Assembly: GCA_019422485.1 (NCBI GenBank)
Contig: JAHZDG010000066.1
Coordinates: forward strand, 1-6,543
Origin: Alistipes sp.
GTDB lineage: Bacteria > Bacteroidota > Bacteroidia > Bacteroidales > Rikenellaceae
Direction: 5' to 3'
DNA: 6,543 nt
The position numbers were made by a program, and so were the translations under genes. Under the pieces are notes generated by a model that made no database searches, had not been told where the DNA came from, and saw only the letters and a list, made by a program, of their open reading frames with translations. Position 1 is the first letter of the stretch, and every line of letters starts with the position of its first letter. Shown here one piece after another: positions 5,291 to 6,543 of this stretch.

Positions 5291-6543
5291 ATGTTACTGA
5301 TCAAAAGTCTCGAATCCGGACGAACGCTCGACATCACACCCGGGCAGGAGATAACGCTCACCCTCGAAAATCCCCTCTTCGCAGACGACCGCATGCCTGT
5401 GGCCGTCTCAACGGGCATCGAGTTCCCGCTCTCCCCGACAAACAAGGTGGAATTCCGGTTCGTCGATGTCATGATGATTCCGCCCGCCGTGCAAAAGATT
5501 CCCGCCACCATCATCTTCGAGGGCTTCGAACTATTCTCCGGGGAACTCCAGTTCGACGAGTTCTCCGACGGAACGCTCAAATACACATTCGTAGGTGCCG
5601 ATGCGACAGAGGCATTCTCCGGGAATATCCACGAAATAGCGTGCCGTGACTACGGAGGCATGGCAATGTCAACATTCGTGCAGAACGCCCGCAAAGGAGA
5701 TTATCCCGATATCGGACTCCCGATGATCGTCCGCAAGGCCAACAGCGCAAAGATCGAATACCCCACGGCCGCAGGAGAGGCGGAATGCTCTTCGATCGAC
5801 AAATACGCCAACCACCTCTACACCAACACCCCCTATATCATTCCGGCAATCAAGGCAGCCTATCTGCTGGAGAAGATCCACCCCAAGCTGATCTTCCCAT
5901 CTCAAATCCAGGACTATCTCGATCGTATGGCCATACTCGGAACCTACAAGCCCGAAGCGTGGCAAAATGACCGATACGGTATCCCCTATACAACACCCAG
6001 CTGGAGCAATCCATATATCGGAGACGGATTCAATGCCGCGGAGGCCCTGCCCGAGATGACAAAGGCGGAATTCATCGCCAACATCCTCAAAATGTTCTGC
6101 GCGACGATATTCCCCGAAAAAGGATACTACAATGTACGCACCAACAGCTCGATACTCCAAGACAAGACATTTATCGACTGGACGCAGAAGGTATCGGACA
6201 TCTATGCCATCGTCGCCGGAGAGGCCGGAGGCTACTCCCTGGAATACGCCAACGGCGAGCAGAACTACGACCCTGCCAAAGAGGAAGATTTCGGCGAAGA
6301 ACTCGCACAGAGCATCTATTCTGCATCCAACTACGAGGAACTGATCTCCAAATTCCGGACTTCGGACGACTATGTCGATGTTCGTGTGACATTCTCCGGG
6401 AACGTCTATTCGGGAAAGGCCGTAAAAGCCTACTTGTACTGGAGCCGCTCTCCGGGCGTGCTGGGAAAGCCTATTTTCAACAAGACAGAAACCTCGATAC
6501 CACTCATTGACATCGTATTCCAGGCCAACGTCAACAAGGTCGA
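5291..6543 (+). CDS. Distal tail/baseplate-like protein of Bacteroidales phage, 3' truncated by window
   Basis: The frame opens at ATG 5291, two bases after the tape measure stop, and stays open for 417 codons to the right edge, so it is partial. The N-terminus (LLIKSLESGRTLDITPGQEITLTLENPLF) is beta-rich, followed by IEFPLSPTNKVEFRF and a strand-rich stretch ending KYTFVGAD (to about residue 105). This order, a strand, 'D-x2-P-x3-I-x-L-T-L-x-N-P-x-F', then a 'P-L-S-x-T-x-K' segment, recalls the protein that commonly follows the tape measure gene in Bacteroidales prophages and is thought to belong to the distal tail or baseplate. Middle residues are mixed, with an aromatic-rich patch YGIPYTTPSWSNPYIGDGF at about 233-251. 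No signal peptide or catalytic motif is seen. The assignment depends largely on gene order; a hub or receptor-binding role is possible. Confidence 0.7.
   Translation, partial: MLLIKSLESGRTLDITPGQEITLTLENPLFADDRMPVAVSTGIEFPLSPTNKVEFRFVDVMMIPPAVQKIPATIIFEGFELFSGELQFDEFSDGTLKYTFVGADATEAFSGNIHEIACRDYGGMAMSTFVQNARKGDYPDIGLPMIVRKANSAKIEYPTAAGEAECSSIDKYANHLYTNTPYIIPAIKAAYLLEKIHPKLIFPSQIQDYLDRMAILGTYKPEAWQNDRYGIPYTTPSWSNPYIGDGFNAAEALPEMTKAEFIANILKMFCATIFPEKGYYNVRTNSSILQDKTFIDWTQKVSDIYAIVAGEAGGYSLEYANGEQNYDPAKEEDFGEELAQSIYSASNYEELISKFRTSDDYVDVRVTFSGNVYSGKAVKAYLYWSRSPGVLGKPIFNKTETSIPLIDIVFQANVNKV

Overview
The window looks like part of a temperate phage or prophage of a Bacteroidota host, probably Bacteroidales. 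Three things point there: two promoters of the Bacteroides type (TTTG about 19 nt upstream of TAnnTTTG), tail proteins of the kind found in Bacteroidales phages, and start codons with A-rich leaders instead of strong Shine-Dalgarno sites. Alistipes would suit the GC-rich, GC-ending codons of the tail genes, but this is an inference.

Layout. (1) Bases 1-55 look like one end of an IS21-type insertion sequence, with two copies of a GGGGTCA...CCGTTTTTT unit. (2) The IS end runs straight into the 3' part of a small gene resembling the DUF6169 family. Its stop overlaps a complete XRE-type helix-turn-helix gene (329-619), so the pair looks like a toxin-antitoxin-like module whose first gene has lost its 5' end. 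(3) Bases 620-1038 encode no convincing protein but are dense in signals. They hold a strong terminator, a Bacteroides-type promoter, a second terminator, a compact three-way-junction RNA ending in a third terminator, a 15-bp direct repeat flanking that RNA, a fourth terminator, and a second Bacteroides-type promoter. (4) From 1039 to the right edge runs a tightly packed tail operon: a small tail-completion-like protein (1039-1416), a 1290-residue tape measure protein (1416-5288) starting on a TAATG overlap, and the first 417 codons of a distal tail/baseplate-like protein (from 5291).

How it fits together. The second promoter starts about 10 nt before the first tail gene, so the tail block is probably one late transcript, insulated from the module upstream by the terminators. 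The module between the IS end and the tail operon has the position of phage cargo (a moron).

The most unusual part is the RNA at 833-907. The apical loop of one of its arms (872-880) is perfectly complementary to the first flanking repeat, and 8 of its 9 bases are complementary to the second. Each repeat is followed closely by an intrinsic terminator. This suggests a small-RNA switch acting by pseudoknot or antisense pairing, similar in logic to the phage P4 immunity RNA. That function is a hypothesis; the sequence relationships are directly visible.
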